Assembly: GCA_002402825.1 (NCBI GenBank)
Contig: DHGP01000016.1
Span: 1 to 64,000, forward strand
DNA: 64,000 nt
Origin: Firmicutes bacterium UBA4795
GTDB taxonomy: Bacteria; Bacillota; Desulfotomaculia; Desulfotomaculales; Nap2-2B
Direction: 5' to 3'
The notes under the pieces are model-generated. The model did not search any database. It saw only the letters and a list, made by a program, of their open reading frames with translations, and was not told the origin of the DNA. Of the stretch, positions 41,724-49,547 are shown piece after piece. Position 1 is the stretch's first letter, and every line of letters starts with the position of its first letter. The position numbers and the translations under genes were made by a program.

Positions 41724-42773
41724 TTACAAAATTTGTTTTAAACGCTTGGTTGGCGTAATACCAGGAATACGGCCACGTTTAGCAATGGGTTTTCTGTTAA
41801 CTTCTTTAAGGTCCATGGTCATGTCAATGGGAGTAGCCCGGGAAATGTAACTTCCTACGCCAAAGGAATCTGCTCCTGCCTCAATTAAGGCGGGAATACG
41901 TTCGGCGGTTATGCCCCCGCTCACTAAAATTTGAACGTGTTTAAAACCAGCCTGGTCTAAACGGGCACGTACTTCCCGAACTAAATCAGGTGTTACCCCT
42001 CCGCGTTCACCAGGCGTATCCAGCCTTACTCCATTTAATTTTTCTTTTAAGGTTAAAGCTACCCGTAAAGTTTCTTCTGCTTCGTCCTTAAAGGTATCTA
42101 CCAGGATTATTACCGGAGAACCAGGAGGCATAGTCCGCTGGTAAACACGAGCTACTTCTACGGTATCGCCGACAATTAGAATAGCCGCGTGGGGAACAGT
42201 ACCCGTTGGTTCTTGGTTCATTAACTTAGCTCCTAAAATGCAACTGGCGCCATCTGCTCCACCTATAATCGCTGCCCGTTCCATTACCGGCGCAACGGCG
42301 GGGTGAACATGACGCGCTCCAAAGCAAATAACTTTTTTATTTCCGGCCGCATCTTTACATTTTCGCGCAGCGGTAGCCCACCCGCTGGATTGGGCCAGGA
42401 TGCCAAGGATTACAGTCTCAAAAATCCCAAAATTTTCGTACGGGCCGGCTATGCGCAAAACTACTTCTTTTTCTTGAAAATACTCCCCTTCCGGCAAGGC
42501 CCAAACCTCTACCTGAGCGGGAGCTAAAAGATTTTTCACTTCGGGTAGACCGGCTAATAGTCCGGCACGATTGGCAAAAACTTCAGCTACCACAGGAGTA
42601 TCAGCCAACCCAATTTCTTTTAACAGTTCAACAGTTTTAACAAAATAAATATCGGTAGTCCAGCCGGCCATGATTTCATGGTGCTCAGCTGAAAAAAATG
42701 TTCTTTGCGGAGAAATATGATAATCTGTTGTTTCTTTTAAGCTACTTAAAGGTTTAAGCACTTTTTCTGCCAC
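41724..42773 (-). CDS. pncB: nicotinate phosphoribosyltransferase
   Basis: 349 aa. Converts nicotinate and PRPP to nicotinate mononucleotide for NAD salvage. GGADGASCILGAKLMNQEPTG and VRLDTPGERGGVTPDLVREV are typical of the short bacterial/archaeal NAPRTase form, and the phosphate site is LVSGGITAERIPALIEAGADSFGVG. Located just downstream of the rib operon but after a 32-base gap, so it may be cotranscribed with ribH. Confidence 0.93.
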   Translation of the reverse strand: MAEKVLKPLSSLKETTDYHISPQRTFFSAEHHEIMAGWTTDIYFVKTVELLKEIGLADTPVVAEVFANRAGLLAGLPEVKNLLAPAQVEVWALPEGEYFQEKEVVLRIAGPYENFGIFETVILGILAQSSGWATAARKCKDAAGNKKVICFGARHVHPAVAPVMERAAIIGGADGASCILGAKLMNQEPTGTVPHAAILIVGDTVEVARVYQRTMPPGSPVIILVDTFKDEAEETLRVALTLKEKLNGVRLDTPGERGGVTPDLVREVRARLDQAGFKHVQILVSGGITAERIPALIEAGADSFGVGSYISRATPIDMTMDLKEVNRKPIAKRGRIPGITPTKRLKQIL

Positions 42774-42805
42774 TCCTTCTTAAATAAATTTTCAACCGCG
42801 CTTTT

Positions 42806-43276
42806 TTACCCCGCAATATTTTTTATTAAATTAGCCATTTCAATGGCATTTAGGGCTGCGTTCCAGCCTTTGTTCCCGGCTTTAGTGCCAGCTCTCTCAA
42901 TGGCTTGCTCTATGGTATCAGCAGTGACAACGCCAAAAATAGTGGGAACCCCACTTTCCAAGCTTACTTTGGCCACTCCCTTAGCTGCTTCAGCGGCTAT
43001 ATATTCAAAATGAGGAGTGGCCCCTCTAATTACCGCCCCCAAGCAAATAATAGCGTCAAATCTTTGGGTGGCGATTAATTGACGGGCTAAAACAGGAATT
43101 TCAAAGGCACCTGGTACCCAGGCAACTTCAATATCCTGTTCTCTTACTCCGTGCCGGTATAAGGCGTCCAAAGCACCGGAAAGCAGGCGATGGGTTATAA
43201 ATTCGTTAAAACGACTTACCACCAAGCCAAAACGTAAACCCTGACCTATTAAATTACCTTCAAAAGTATGCGGCAT
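42806..43276 (-). CDS. ribH: 6,7-dimethyl-8-ribityllumazine synthase
   Basis: 156 aa. Forms lumazine from the ribBA product and the RibD product. GLVVSRFNEFITHRLLSGA, WVPGAFEIPVLARQL and LGAVIRGATPHFEYI are the family motifs, the last including the substrate-binding histidine. Last gene of the FMN-riboswitch operon ribD-ribE-ribBA-ribH. Confidence 0.97.
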   Translation of the reverse strand: MPHTFEGNLIGQGLRFGLVVSRFNEFITHRLLSGALDALYRHGVREQDIEVAWVPGAFEIPVLARQLIATQRFDAIICLGAVIRGATPHFEYIAAEAAKGVAKVSLESGVPTIFGVVTADTIEQAIERAGTKAGNKGWNAALNAIEMANLIKNIAG

Positions 43277-43341
43277 TTTTATTCGCCCCTTTTATTTATT
43301 ATGGTTATAGTGTAAGGCGTTAAATTTAACGCCCCTAATAT

Positions 43342-44547
43342 TTATATATTTAATAAGTGCCCAAGTTTATTTTTCTTTGTGGACAGGTAAAAATAATTAT
43401 TTTCACCAGGGCAAATTTCTATTGGCACCCGGTCCACAACCTGCAAACCATACCCTTCCAAACCAGCAATTTTACGGGGATTATTAGTAAGGAGGCGAAT
43501 TTTCTTTAGCCCTAAATCTACCAGAATTTGGGCCCCGATACCATAATCCCTTAAATCCGGAGGAAAACCTAAAGCTACATTAGCTTCAACCGTATCCTTG
43601 CCCTGGTCCTGCAGTTTATAAGCCCTAATTTTATTTAAAAGTCCTATTCCTCTTCCTTCCTGGCGCATATATAAAAGAACGCCGGTGCCTTCATGGGCTA
43701 TCATTTCCAATGACCGGGCAACCTGATCCCCGCAGTCGCAGCGCAGGGAATGAAATACGTCTCCGGTAAGGCATTCAGAATGTACCCTTACCAAAGGTGC
43801 TTCTACATTGGTTAATTCTCCTTTAACCAGGGCAATATGACCTTTTTTGTCCAGCAAACTTTCGTAGGCTACGGCAGTAAATTCGCCGTAATGAGTGGGC
43901 AGATAAGCTGAATCCACCCGCCGGACGAGTTTTTCTCGGTGCCGCCGGAACATAATTAAATCGGCAATAGTAATCATTTTTAAGCCGTGCTGGCAGCAAA
44001 ATTCCTTAAGTTCCGGGACGCGGGCCATGGTACCGTCGGGTTTCATAATTTCACAAATTACCCCTGCCGGATATAAACCGGCCAACCTGGTTAAATCCAC
44101 TGCTGCTTCAGTATGACCTGCCCGCCGCAGAACCCCACCTTCTTTAGCTTGCAAAGGGAAAATGTGCCCTGGCCGGCGTAAATCTTCCGGTTTGGTTTGC
44201 GGGTCAAGGAGATATTTTATGGTTAAGGCCCGGTCATAAGCTGAAATACCCGTGGTAGTATTTTTGTGGTCAATAGAGATACTAAAGGCGGTGGTGTGGG
44301 GATCAGTATTATTGTAAGGAACCATAAGGGGTAAGTTTAATTCCTCACACTTTTGTTCAGTAAGGGGGACACAAATTAAACCCCGTCCGTGGGTAGCCAT
44401 AAAATTAATTGCTTCGGGGGTAACTTTTTCCGCCGCAATAATTAAATCTCCTTCATTTTCTCGATTCTCATCATCTACCACCACTACAAATTTACCCTGG
44501 GAGATATCCTTGAGGGCTTCTTCAATGGTACTAAAAGTAAACTCCAC
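43342..44547 (-). CDS. ribBA: bifunctional DHBP synthase / GTP cyclohydrolase II
   Basis: 401 aa. The RibB domain (1-200) has DDENRENEGDLI and RAGHTEAAVDLTRLAG; the RibA domain (205-401) has HSECLTGDVFHSLRCDCGDQ with the three zinc cysteines, and RQEGRGIGLLNKI. Provides both entry substrates for riboflavin. A repeat-rich gap of about 100 bases separates it from ribE upstream. Confidence 0.97.
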   Translation of the reverse strand: MEFTFSTIEEALKDISQGKFVVVVDDENRENEGDLIIAAEKVTPEAINFMATHGRGLICVPLTEQKCEELNLPLMVPYNNTDPHTTAFSISIDHKNTTTGISAYDRALTIKYLLDPQTKPEDLRRPGHIFPLQAKEGGVLRRAGHTEAAVDLTRLAGLYPAGVICEIMKPDGTMARVPELKEFCCQHGLKMITIADLIMFRRHREKLVRRVDSAYLPTHYGEFTAVAYESLLDKKGHIALVKGELTNVEAPLVRVHSECLTGDVFHSLRCDCGDQVARSLEMIAHEGTGVLLYMRQEGRGIGLLNKIRAYKLQDQGKDTVEANVALGFPPDLRDYGIGAQILVDLGLKKIRLLTNNPRKIAGLEGYGLQVVDRVPIEICPGENNYFYLSTKKNKLGHLLNI

Positions 44548-44571
44548 TATATATTTCCTCCTTTTGATTGT

Positions 44572-44656
44572 TAGTTACTTTTGGTTAATCGCCAGCTTAC
44601 GATTTTGTCAGCCAACTACTAAATATTAATCCTGATTACTGATTACTAACGACTAT
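44572..44656. repeat. spacer repeats between ribE and ribBA
   Basis: GTTAGTTACTTTTGG, CGCCAGCTTACGA, TTACTGATTACTAACGACTA: an array of GTCGTTAGTAATCAGTAATC-like units on the minus strand. It belongs to the spacer-repeat type seen at 29996-30112. No gene seen. Confidence 0.55.
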
Positions 44657-45297
44657 TAAGTGTAACCGTGGGTGGCTAAAAAATCTAAGGAAATACCCTC
44701 CTCTTTTTTAGATACCGTTAAGAATTTTTCAATATATTTACCAATAATATCTACTTCCAAATTTACTGTTTCACCTGGTTTTTTATTTCCCAGGTTAGTG
44801 GCTTGTCTGGTATGGGGAATTAAGGAAACCTGAAAACTATCTTTCCGGGTATATACGACGGTTAGACTTGTCCCGTCAACGGCAACTGAACCTTTTGGTA
44901 CAATATAGCGCATTACCTGTGGGGAGGTACGAATGGTAATTAGTACAGCAATACCGTTTTTTTTCTTATCTATAATTGTACCTACGTCATCAACGTGGCC
45001 GCTAACTAAGTGTCCACCTAAACGGTCTGTTAAGCGTAAGGGACGTTCCAAATTGACCTGATCGCCCGGTTTTAACTGACTTAAGTTTGATTTGACTAAC
45101 GTTTCGGCCATTACCTCGGCGGTTAATAAAAACGGTTTTAAATTAACCACGGTTAAGCATACTCCGTTAACGGCAATACTATCCCCTATTTGAATATCCT
45201 CCGTAACTTTAACAGCTTTAATAACCAGACGGGCATAGTTTTCTCCCCGGCTAATCTGCTGAATAACGCCCAATTCTTCAATTAAGCCCGTAAACAA
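44656..45297 (-). CDS. ribE: riboflavin synthase alpha chain
   Basis: 213 aa with the internal duplication of the family: MFTGLIEELGVIQQISRG starts barrel 1, and the second barrel has GGHLVSGHVDDVG. It dismutates two lumazine molecules to riboflavin. It starts at an ATG after GGGGAGTAA. Second gene of the rib operon. Confidence 0.96.
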   Translation of the reverse strand: MFTGLIEELGVIQQISRGENYARLVIKAVKVTEDIQIGDSIAVNGVCLTVVNLKPFLLTAEVMAETLVKSNLSQLKPGDQVNLERPLRLTDRLGGHLVSGHVDDVGTIIDKKKNGIAVLITIRTSPQVMRYIVPKGSVAVDGTSLTVVYTRKDSFQVSLIPHTRQATNLGNKKPGETVNLEVDIIGKYIEKFLTVSKKEEGISLDFLATHGYT

Positions 45298-45364
45298 TTT
45301 AAATTACTCCCCTTTGTCTAAAGTACAGAAGAATTTTATTAACGACTGATGTCTGATGACCTTA

Positions 45365-46498
45365 CTAACAAATAACATCTGACGCCCGACGACCGTTTAA
45401 ATAGCCTTCCACGTAAATATCCTGGCCGCATTTTTTTACGGTAATTTGTTTTAAAGGAAAAGCTTCCTTTATACTGGCAACGCCTTCACCGCCTACCGGA
45501 CCCGGGGCCTCCTGACCGCCAATAATTAGGGGGGCAATGAACCATCCTATTTTATCTACAATTCCTGCCTTTAGAGCTGAACCATGAACTTCCCCCCCTC
45601 CTTCAATGAGCACGCTGGTAATTTCCCGCCGCCCCAGCTCAAGCATTAAAGCTTTTAAATCTACCCTTCCGTTATTGTTGGTATTTACCGATAAAACCTC
45701 TACCCCCATTTTTTCTAACCGGTTTATTTTATCTACCGGTGCTGCATTTGTAACGGCAATGAGGGTAGGAGTTTCTTTGGCGCTAGTTACCACTTGAGCT
45801 TCTAATGGGGTACGGGCTTGACTATCTACCACTATTCGTACGGGATTTTTAGTTTCTCCTTCCGGTAAATGAGTGGTTAAAGCCGGGTTGTCCCTAAGAA
45901 TAGTATTTACTCCTACTAAAATAGCGTCATACCAGTTTCTTAACTGATGGCTGTAATTTCTGGCTTCAGGTCCGGTAATCCATTTTGATTCTCCCGTTCG
46001 AGTGGCAATTTTACCATCCAGGCTCATAGCTGCCTTAAGGATTACAAAAGGCATTTTTGTGGTGATATATTTAATAAAAGCCTCATTTAAACGCTGGGCC
46101 TCTTTTTCCTGAACTCCAACGGTAACTTTTAGCCCTCCTTCTTTTATACATTTTATGCCTTTACCTCTTACCAAAGGGTTAGGGTCAACCATGGCCACCA
46201 CAACCCTTTCCACACCTGAATTTAATATGGCTTTAGTGCAGGGCTCTGTTCTTCCCTGGTGGCAGCACGGTTCCAGGGTTACATATAAAGTTGCTGCACG
46301 CGCATCTTTCCCCGCCTCATTTAAAGCGTGAATCTCGGCGTGCGGTGTACCTGCTTTGGTATGGTAACCCTGGCCAATTATCTTATTGTTCTTTACTACC
46401 AGGGCTCCTACCATAGGGTTGGGGCTGGTGCGCCCTTGCGCCCGTTGCGCCAAATTTAAGGCAATTTGCATGTAGTACTTATCCGTGGCTGATTCCAA
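45365..46498 (-). CDS. ribD: bifunctional riboflavin deaminase/reductase
   Basis: About 377 aa from TTG 46498 (GTG 46513 is the alternative). The zinc deaminase domain (1-145) has GTPHAEIHALNEAG and TLYVTLEPCCHQGRTEPC. The reductase domain (150-360) has KAAMSLDGKIATRTGESKWI and SVLIEGGGEVHGS. The open frame extends to 46552, but those codons are the riboswitch terminator. The last residues RRASDVIC are encoded by a GTCGTCGGGCGTCAG spacer repeat, so the C-terminus has been replaced by repeat sequence. First gene after the FMN riboswitch. Confidence 0.95.
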   Translation of the reverse strand: MESATDKYYMQIALNLAQRAQGRTSPNPMVGALVVKNNKIIGQGYHTKAGTPHAEIHALNEAGKDARAATLYVTLEPCCHQGRTEPCTKAILNSGVERVVVAMVDPNPLVRGKGIKCIKEGGLKVTVGVQEKEAQRLNEAFIKYITTKMPFVILKAAMSLDGKIATRTGESKWITGPEARNYSHQLRNWYDAILVGVNTILRDNPALTTHLPEGETKNPVRIVVDSQARTPLEAQVVTSAKETPTLIAVTNAAPVDKINRLEKMGVEVLSVNTNNNGRVDLKALMLELGRREITSVLIEGGGEVHGSALKAGIVDKIGWFIAPLIIGGQEAPGPVGGEGVASIKEAFPLKQITVKKCGQDIYVEGYLNGRRASDVIC

Positions 46499-46520
46499 AT
46501 TTATCTGCTTCACCCCAAAA

Positions 46521-46550
46521 TTAAAACCCTGAAAGATAAACTTCAGGGTC
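46521..46550 (-). terminator. expression-platform terminator of the FMN riboswitch
   Basis: On the minus strand ACCCTGAA (46549-46542) pairs with TTCAGGGT (46533-46526), followed by TTTTAATTTT. It lies 25-30 bases before the ribD start. Confidence 0.8.
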
Positions 46551-46582
46551 AAAAAAAATTAAAAAATTATCTTAATTTTACA

Positions 46583-46800
46583 ACCTTCTTCCTTCCAGAC
46601 TTTAACTGTCGGCCCTGGCTTTGCACCAGATCAACCTGGCTCTCACTATACCATAATAATTTAAAGTTACCACTCTTCAAATATAACATATTCACTTTTT
46701 ACCGCTTATTGACGTTTGTGAAAGTCAGGCTCGCGGGCTTAAAAAAATACTTCTTACCGCCGGTATGGAATTTCACCCGTCCCTGAAGGTACACATTTTT
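46583..46800 (-). promoter_or_regulatory. FMN riboswitch (RFN element)
   Basis: Minus-strand conserved blocks in order: AGGGACGGGTGAAATTCC, ACCGGCGGTAAG, AAGCCCGCGAGC, GGTGCAAAGCCAGGGCCGA, CAGTTAAAGTCTGGA. ACCTTC and GAAGGT close the outer stem. At 218 bases it is longer than usual because the variable arm between GAGC and GGTGCAAAG is expanded. It controls ribD-ribE-ribBA-ribH. Confidence 0.96.
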
Positions 46801-46966
46801 CTATTTGGTTTTTTTTAATTATAATGATTATATGAACAAATTTTTTTCTTGTCAATAGCTATGATATAAGACGTTAATATTTTAAGGATAAGGTAAAGAT
46901 TTTTTCAAGTTATTTCTCTTTTAAGGGCAAAAAAGACGTTGCTGTTTTAAAAAGTTCCTCCTTAAT

Positions 46967-47052
46967 GGGTATTGGGGTCAGGTCTTGAAATATAAGAATT
47001 GTTCATTATGTTCTTTATAATACTGATATTTCAAGACCTGACCCCAATACCC
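46967..47052. mobile_element. 27-bp perfect inverted repeat, TATTGGGGTCAGGTC family
   Basis: Arms 46967-46993 and 47026-47052 are exact reverse complements (GGGTATTGGGGTCAGGTC...), separated by 32 bases. The GGGGTCAGGTCTTGAAATA motif is known from ends of elements linked to Y1/REP-type single-strand transposases. No transposase is encoded here, so this is a non-autonomous copy. It lies between the rib operon leader and the HEPN/MNT pair. Confidence 0.8.
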
Positions 47053-47096
47053 AACTATTAGTTAGACGTTTTAAACGGCAAAAAAGTTCGGTACAT

Positions 47097-47573
47097 TTAT
47101 TTATTTCTCAGTTCAATGAACTGGATGAACTTGTTTACTTCACTTTTTAATTGGGCAAAAATTTGCGGAAGATTATTCACCAGACGTTCCATATTTGCTA
47201 TATTAAGGTTGAAGGTATATATGTTTCGAATAACGTGTCGAAAGCTTCGATATTCATCTAAAGCATCGCGTGTTTGTAAAGAAATCACCGGGGGACGAAC
47301 CATGGGTATTTCCACGGCCATTTGGCGCAACAGTTCCTGGTGCCACCTTTTTCCCTCCGGTTTATTTTGGTCAATAGAATTGGCAATCAGCTCAAACATA
47401 CGTTCCAGGCCGGTATAAATACCGTGTAAATTAAGGGCTACGCTATCCAGATAAAACTCATCTCCAGTTTTTTTTGCCCGCTGCCATCCTTGCCGGGTTC
47501 GTTCTGCTATTTTTTCTATTTCCAAAAGCTCTTCCTGCAGCCTGCCGGCTAATACAAGGTGTTTTTTGTTCAT
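47097..47573 (-). CDS. HepT-like HEPN toxin
   Basis: 158 aa, all-helical. LHGIYTGLERMFELIANSID, then a conserved RWHQELLRQM and the active-site-like EYRSFRHVIRNIYTFNL match HepT-like HEPN ribonuclease proteins (RxxxH arrangement). Its start overlaps by four bases the end of the MNT nucleotidyltransferase gene. In HEPN/MNT pairs the HEPN protein is the RNase toxin and the MNT protein neutralises it, commonly by AMPylation. Confidence 0.85.
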   Translation of the reverse strand: MNKKHLVLAGRLQEELLEIEKIAERTRQGWQRAKKTGDEFYLDSVALNLHGIYTGLERMFELIANSIDQNKPEGKRWHQELLRQMAVEIPMVRPPVISLQTRDALDEYRSFRHVIRNIYTFNLNIANMERLVNNLPQIFAQLKSEVNKFIQFIELRNK

Positions 47574-47947
47574 ACTTCAATTCCCTCCTTAATGGCTTTG
47601 CGTAAAAAAGGAGGGCATTTTTCCCCATCCACCAGATCAACATTAAATTCTTCATTCATTTCTGTAATTTCACCTGCCGCAGCAAAAAAGCAATCATCCG
47701 GGATGCCCCATGCTGCTAAATCCACGTCAGAGCTCATTGTAAACCAGAGATTATGAACAAGGGAGCCGAAAACAACCACCTTTTTAGCTCCGTATCTTTT
47801 TTTCAGTAAAAGTGCCGCTTCCTTGGTTAATTTCCATGCCCTTTCCTGTCGTCTTAATAAATCTTCATGGTTTATCCCGTCACTGTCAACAAAGGTAAAG
47901 GGATACTTTTGGGCGTAAAACTCAACCAGGTCCTTTTCCCTTTTCAT
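47570..47947 (-). CDS. MNT-type nucleotidyltransferase antitoxin
   Basis: 125 aa. VVVFGSLVHN and SSDVDLAAWG give the GS...DxD core of minimal nucleotidyltransferases. An N-terminal helical extension of about 45 residues (EDLLRRQERAWKLTKEAALLL) precedes it. Cotranscribed with the HepT-like gene by a 4-base overlap. A TATAAT -10 lies just upstream (minus strand, near 47975). Confidence 0.88.
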   Translation of the reverse strand: MKREKDLVEFYAQKYPFTFVDSDGINHEDLLRRQERAWKLTKEAALLLKKRYGAKKVVVFGSLVHNLWFTMSSDVDLAAWGIPDDCFFAAAGEITEMNEEFNVDLVDGEKCPPFLRKAIKEGIEV

Positions 47948-47999
47948 AAGAACAGCCCCCCCTCTCCTTTAGTTATATTATACCATACTAAGATATTTT

Positions 48000-48093
48000 G
48001 TAACTATTCAGGTGGATAGCCTGTAGGCAGTTAGGCTGTAGGAGGAAATAGGCGTGACTAACAGCCTACAGCCTAAACAACCTGAGTAGTAAC
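48000..48093. mobile_element. inverted-repeat element with S23-cassette ends but different interior
   Basis: GTAACTATTCAGG (48000-48012) and CCTGAGTAGTAAC (48081-48093) are the same ends as in the S23-cassette elements. The interior is different: TTAGGCTGTAGG and CCTACAGCCTAA form a hairpin. Shows that these ends move or recombine independently of the S23 gene. Confidence 0.7.
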
Positions 48094-48166
48094 AAACTAA
48101 ATATAATAACCGTGCGTTTTTAAAAACTGGCTTTAAACTATTTTAATTTTAAGGAGGAATAGGTTT

Positions 48167-48882
48167 ATGGCGCGGAGAATTAGCAAGTTAAAGTTAATAT
48201 TATCGTGTATTTTAGCCATAATCTTTGTACTGGGACTATGCAGTCTCACCCAGGCAGGCAATAATAAAAATTTTGGCGCAGCCGGAAAAAAGATAAAACA
48301 ATTGCCTCCAGGTATTGAAGCTAAGATAAGCGTAAATAATCAAGCCTATAATAATGGTAACCTTAAAGTAGCAAATTGCACCGGTCACGGCGTAATTTAT
48401 GAAGTGTATATTGTGACGGTAGTGCCACTTAACCAATCGGCCGAAGAGTTGCTGCAAAACTTGAATTTAAAAAGACAACCTTTTGAAAAAGAGTAGAAAT
48501 AATTTTAGTAAGGGCATTGGAGAAAGGGCATCTTAAGGACGACTACCCGCAAATAATTCTGGCGGCGGTTTCCCCGGCTAAAAAAGAGGCTGTTTTAATA
48601 GTAACAAATCAGGAAGTAGCTCAAATAATTAACCAAGCTTTAAATTAGGCCTCAAAGACGAAAATCAAAATTAATGTAGAAGAGTTGTTTCTTGGACAGG
48701 TAAAAACTAAAGAGCAAAAAGAAAAAATTAAAGAAAAGCCAGGAATAGGCCCTAAATTGCCAAAATCAAAAAAGTCAAAAAATTTAAAAGCCAGGGATTT
48801 ACCAAAACAAAATCAAATCCATTCTAATTCTAAGCAAAAAGTGAGATTAAATAGAGAAAGTTTAAACAAAGGAGATTTTTGA
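48167..48882 (+). pseudogene. decayed RsgI-like anti-sigma factor gene
   Basis: The frame starts with a signal/TM segment (LILSCILAIIFVLGLCS) and reads VVPLNQSAEELLQNLNLKRQPFEKE to a stop at 48494. In a shifted frame it continues ILVRALEKGHLKDDYPQIIL, AAVSPAKKEAVLIVTNQEV to a TAG at 48646, and then runs in that same frame to 48882 with a lysine-rich tail. The order (LN..AE.LL..LNLK..P....I...A...GHL) matches the extracytoplasmic region of RsgI-type anti-sigma factors. One frameshift near the AAAAA at 48486-48490 and one nonsense codon suggest decay. No sigma factor gene is adjacent. Confidence 0.7.
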
Positions 48883-48894
48883 ATAATAGGCCGC

Positions 48895-49470
48895 TTATAC
48901 GGGAGCAAAAATCTCCTTTGTTTCTATTTCAAGCCCTTTTAAAGTTAGAGACTTAACCTTTCCTTCTCCCTCAACTTTTTGGTCAAGAACAAACTTGCCT
49001 TCTTCCCCGACATATACTTCAATGCTTTGCTCCTCCGGGTCCACTAGCCAATACTCCTTTACTCCATGTCTGGCGTAAGTTCGGGCTTTTTTCTTTATGT
49101 CGTAATAAGCGGTGGAAGGAGATAAAATCTCAATTACCAGGTCCGGAGCACCATTTATTTTAGCCGGCTCGATAAGGGAAAACCTTTCTTTAGCAATAAA
49201 AATAATATCCGGCTGGTAACATTCTTTCTCTTCAAAGTAAACATCTACGGGAGCAAAAAGAACCAACCCTACGGATTTTTCCGCCACAAAATTATAAAAC
49301 CTTCCTTCCAGGCGCATGGAAATAATTTGATGATAGGTGGTAGGTGCAGGGGTCATGATTAGTTTTCCTCCTATAAGTTGATAGGGAGCACCTTCAGGCA
49401 AAAGGGCATAGTCTGCATACGTATAAACTTCCCTTGCTGGAATCTGAATTTCCTTTGCCGGTAAGCTCAT
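48895..49470 (-). CDS. Uma2 family (DUF820) PD-(D/E)XK nuclease-fold protein
   Basis: 191 aa. YQLIGGKLIMTPAPTTYHQ, VDVYFEEKECYQPDIIFIA, GAPDLVIEILSPST and KARTYARHGVKEYWLVDPEE are the Uma2 signatures, with the nuclease acidic residues in QPDIIF and DLVIEIL. Substrate and role are unknown; such genes are often in accessory regions. Here it is near a toxin-antitoxin pair and a pseudogene. Transcribed away from the decayed RsgI-like gene's end. Confidence 0.9.
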   Translation of the reverse strand: MSLPAKEIQIPAREVYTYADYALLPEGAPYQLIGGKLIMTPAPTTYHQIISMRLEGRFYNFVAEKSVGLVLFAPVDVYFEEKECYQPDIIFIAKERFSLIEPAKINGAPDLVIEILSPSTAYYDIKKKARTYARHGVKEYWLVDPEEQSIEVYVGEEGKFVLDQKVEGEGKVKSLTLKGLEIETKEIFAPV

Positions 49471-49547
49471 TTAACAACACCCTCTTTATTTTTCTTTACC
49501 TTTATTCTAAACGACATTATACCTTAAGGCAACATTGGGAGATAATA

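Noticed and set aside
48685..48882. A separate 65-aa lysine-rich gene
   Set aside because: It is in frame with the shifted part of the RsgI-like pseudogene and lacks an RBS, so it was treated as its 3' part.
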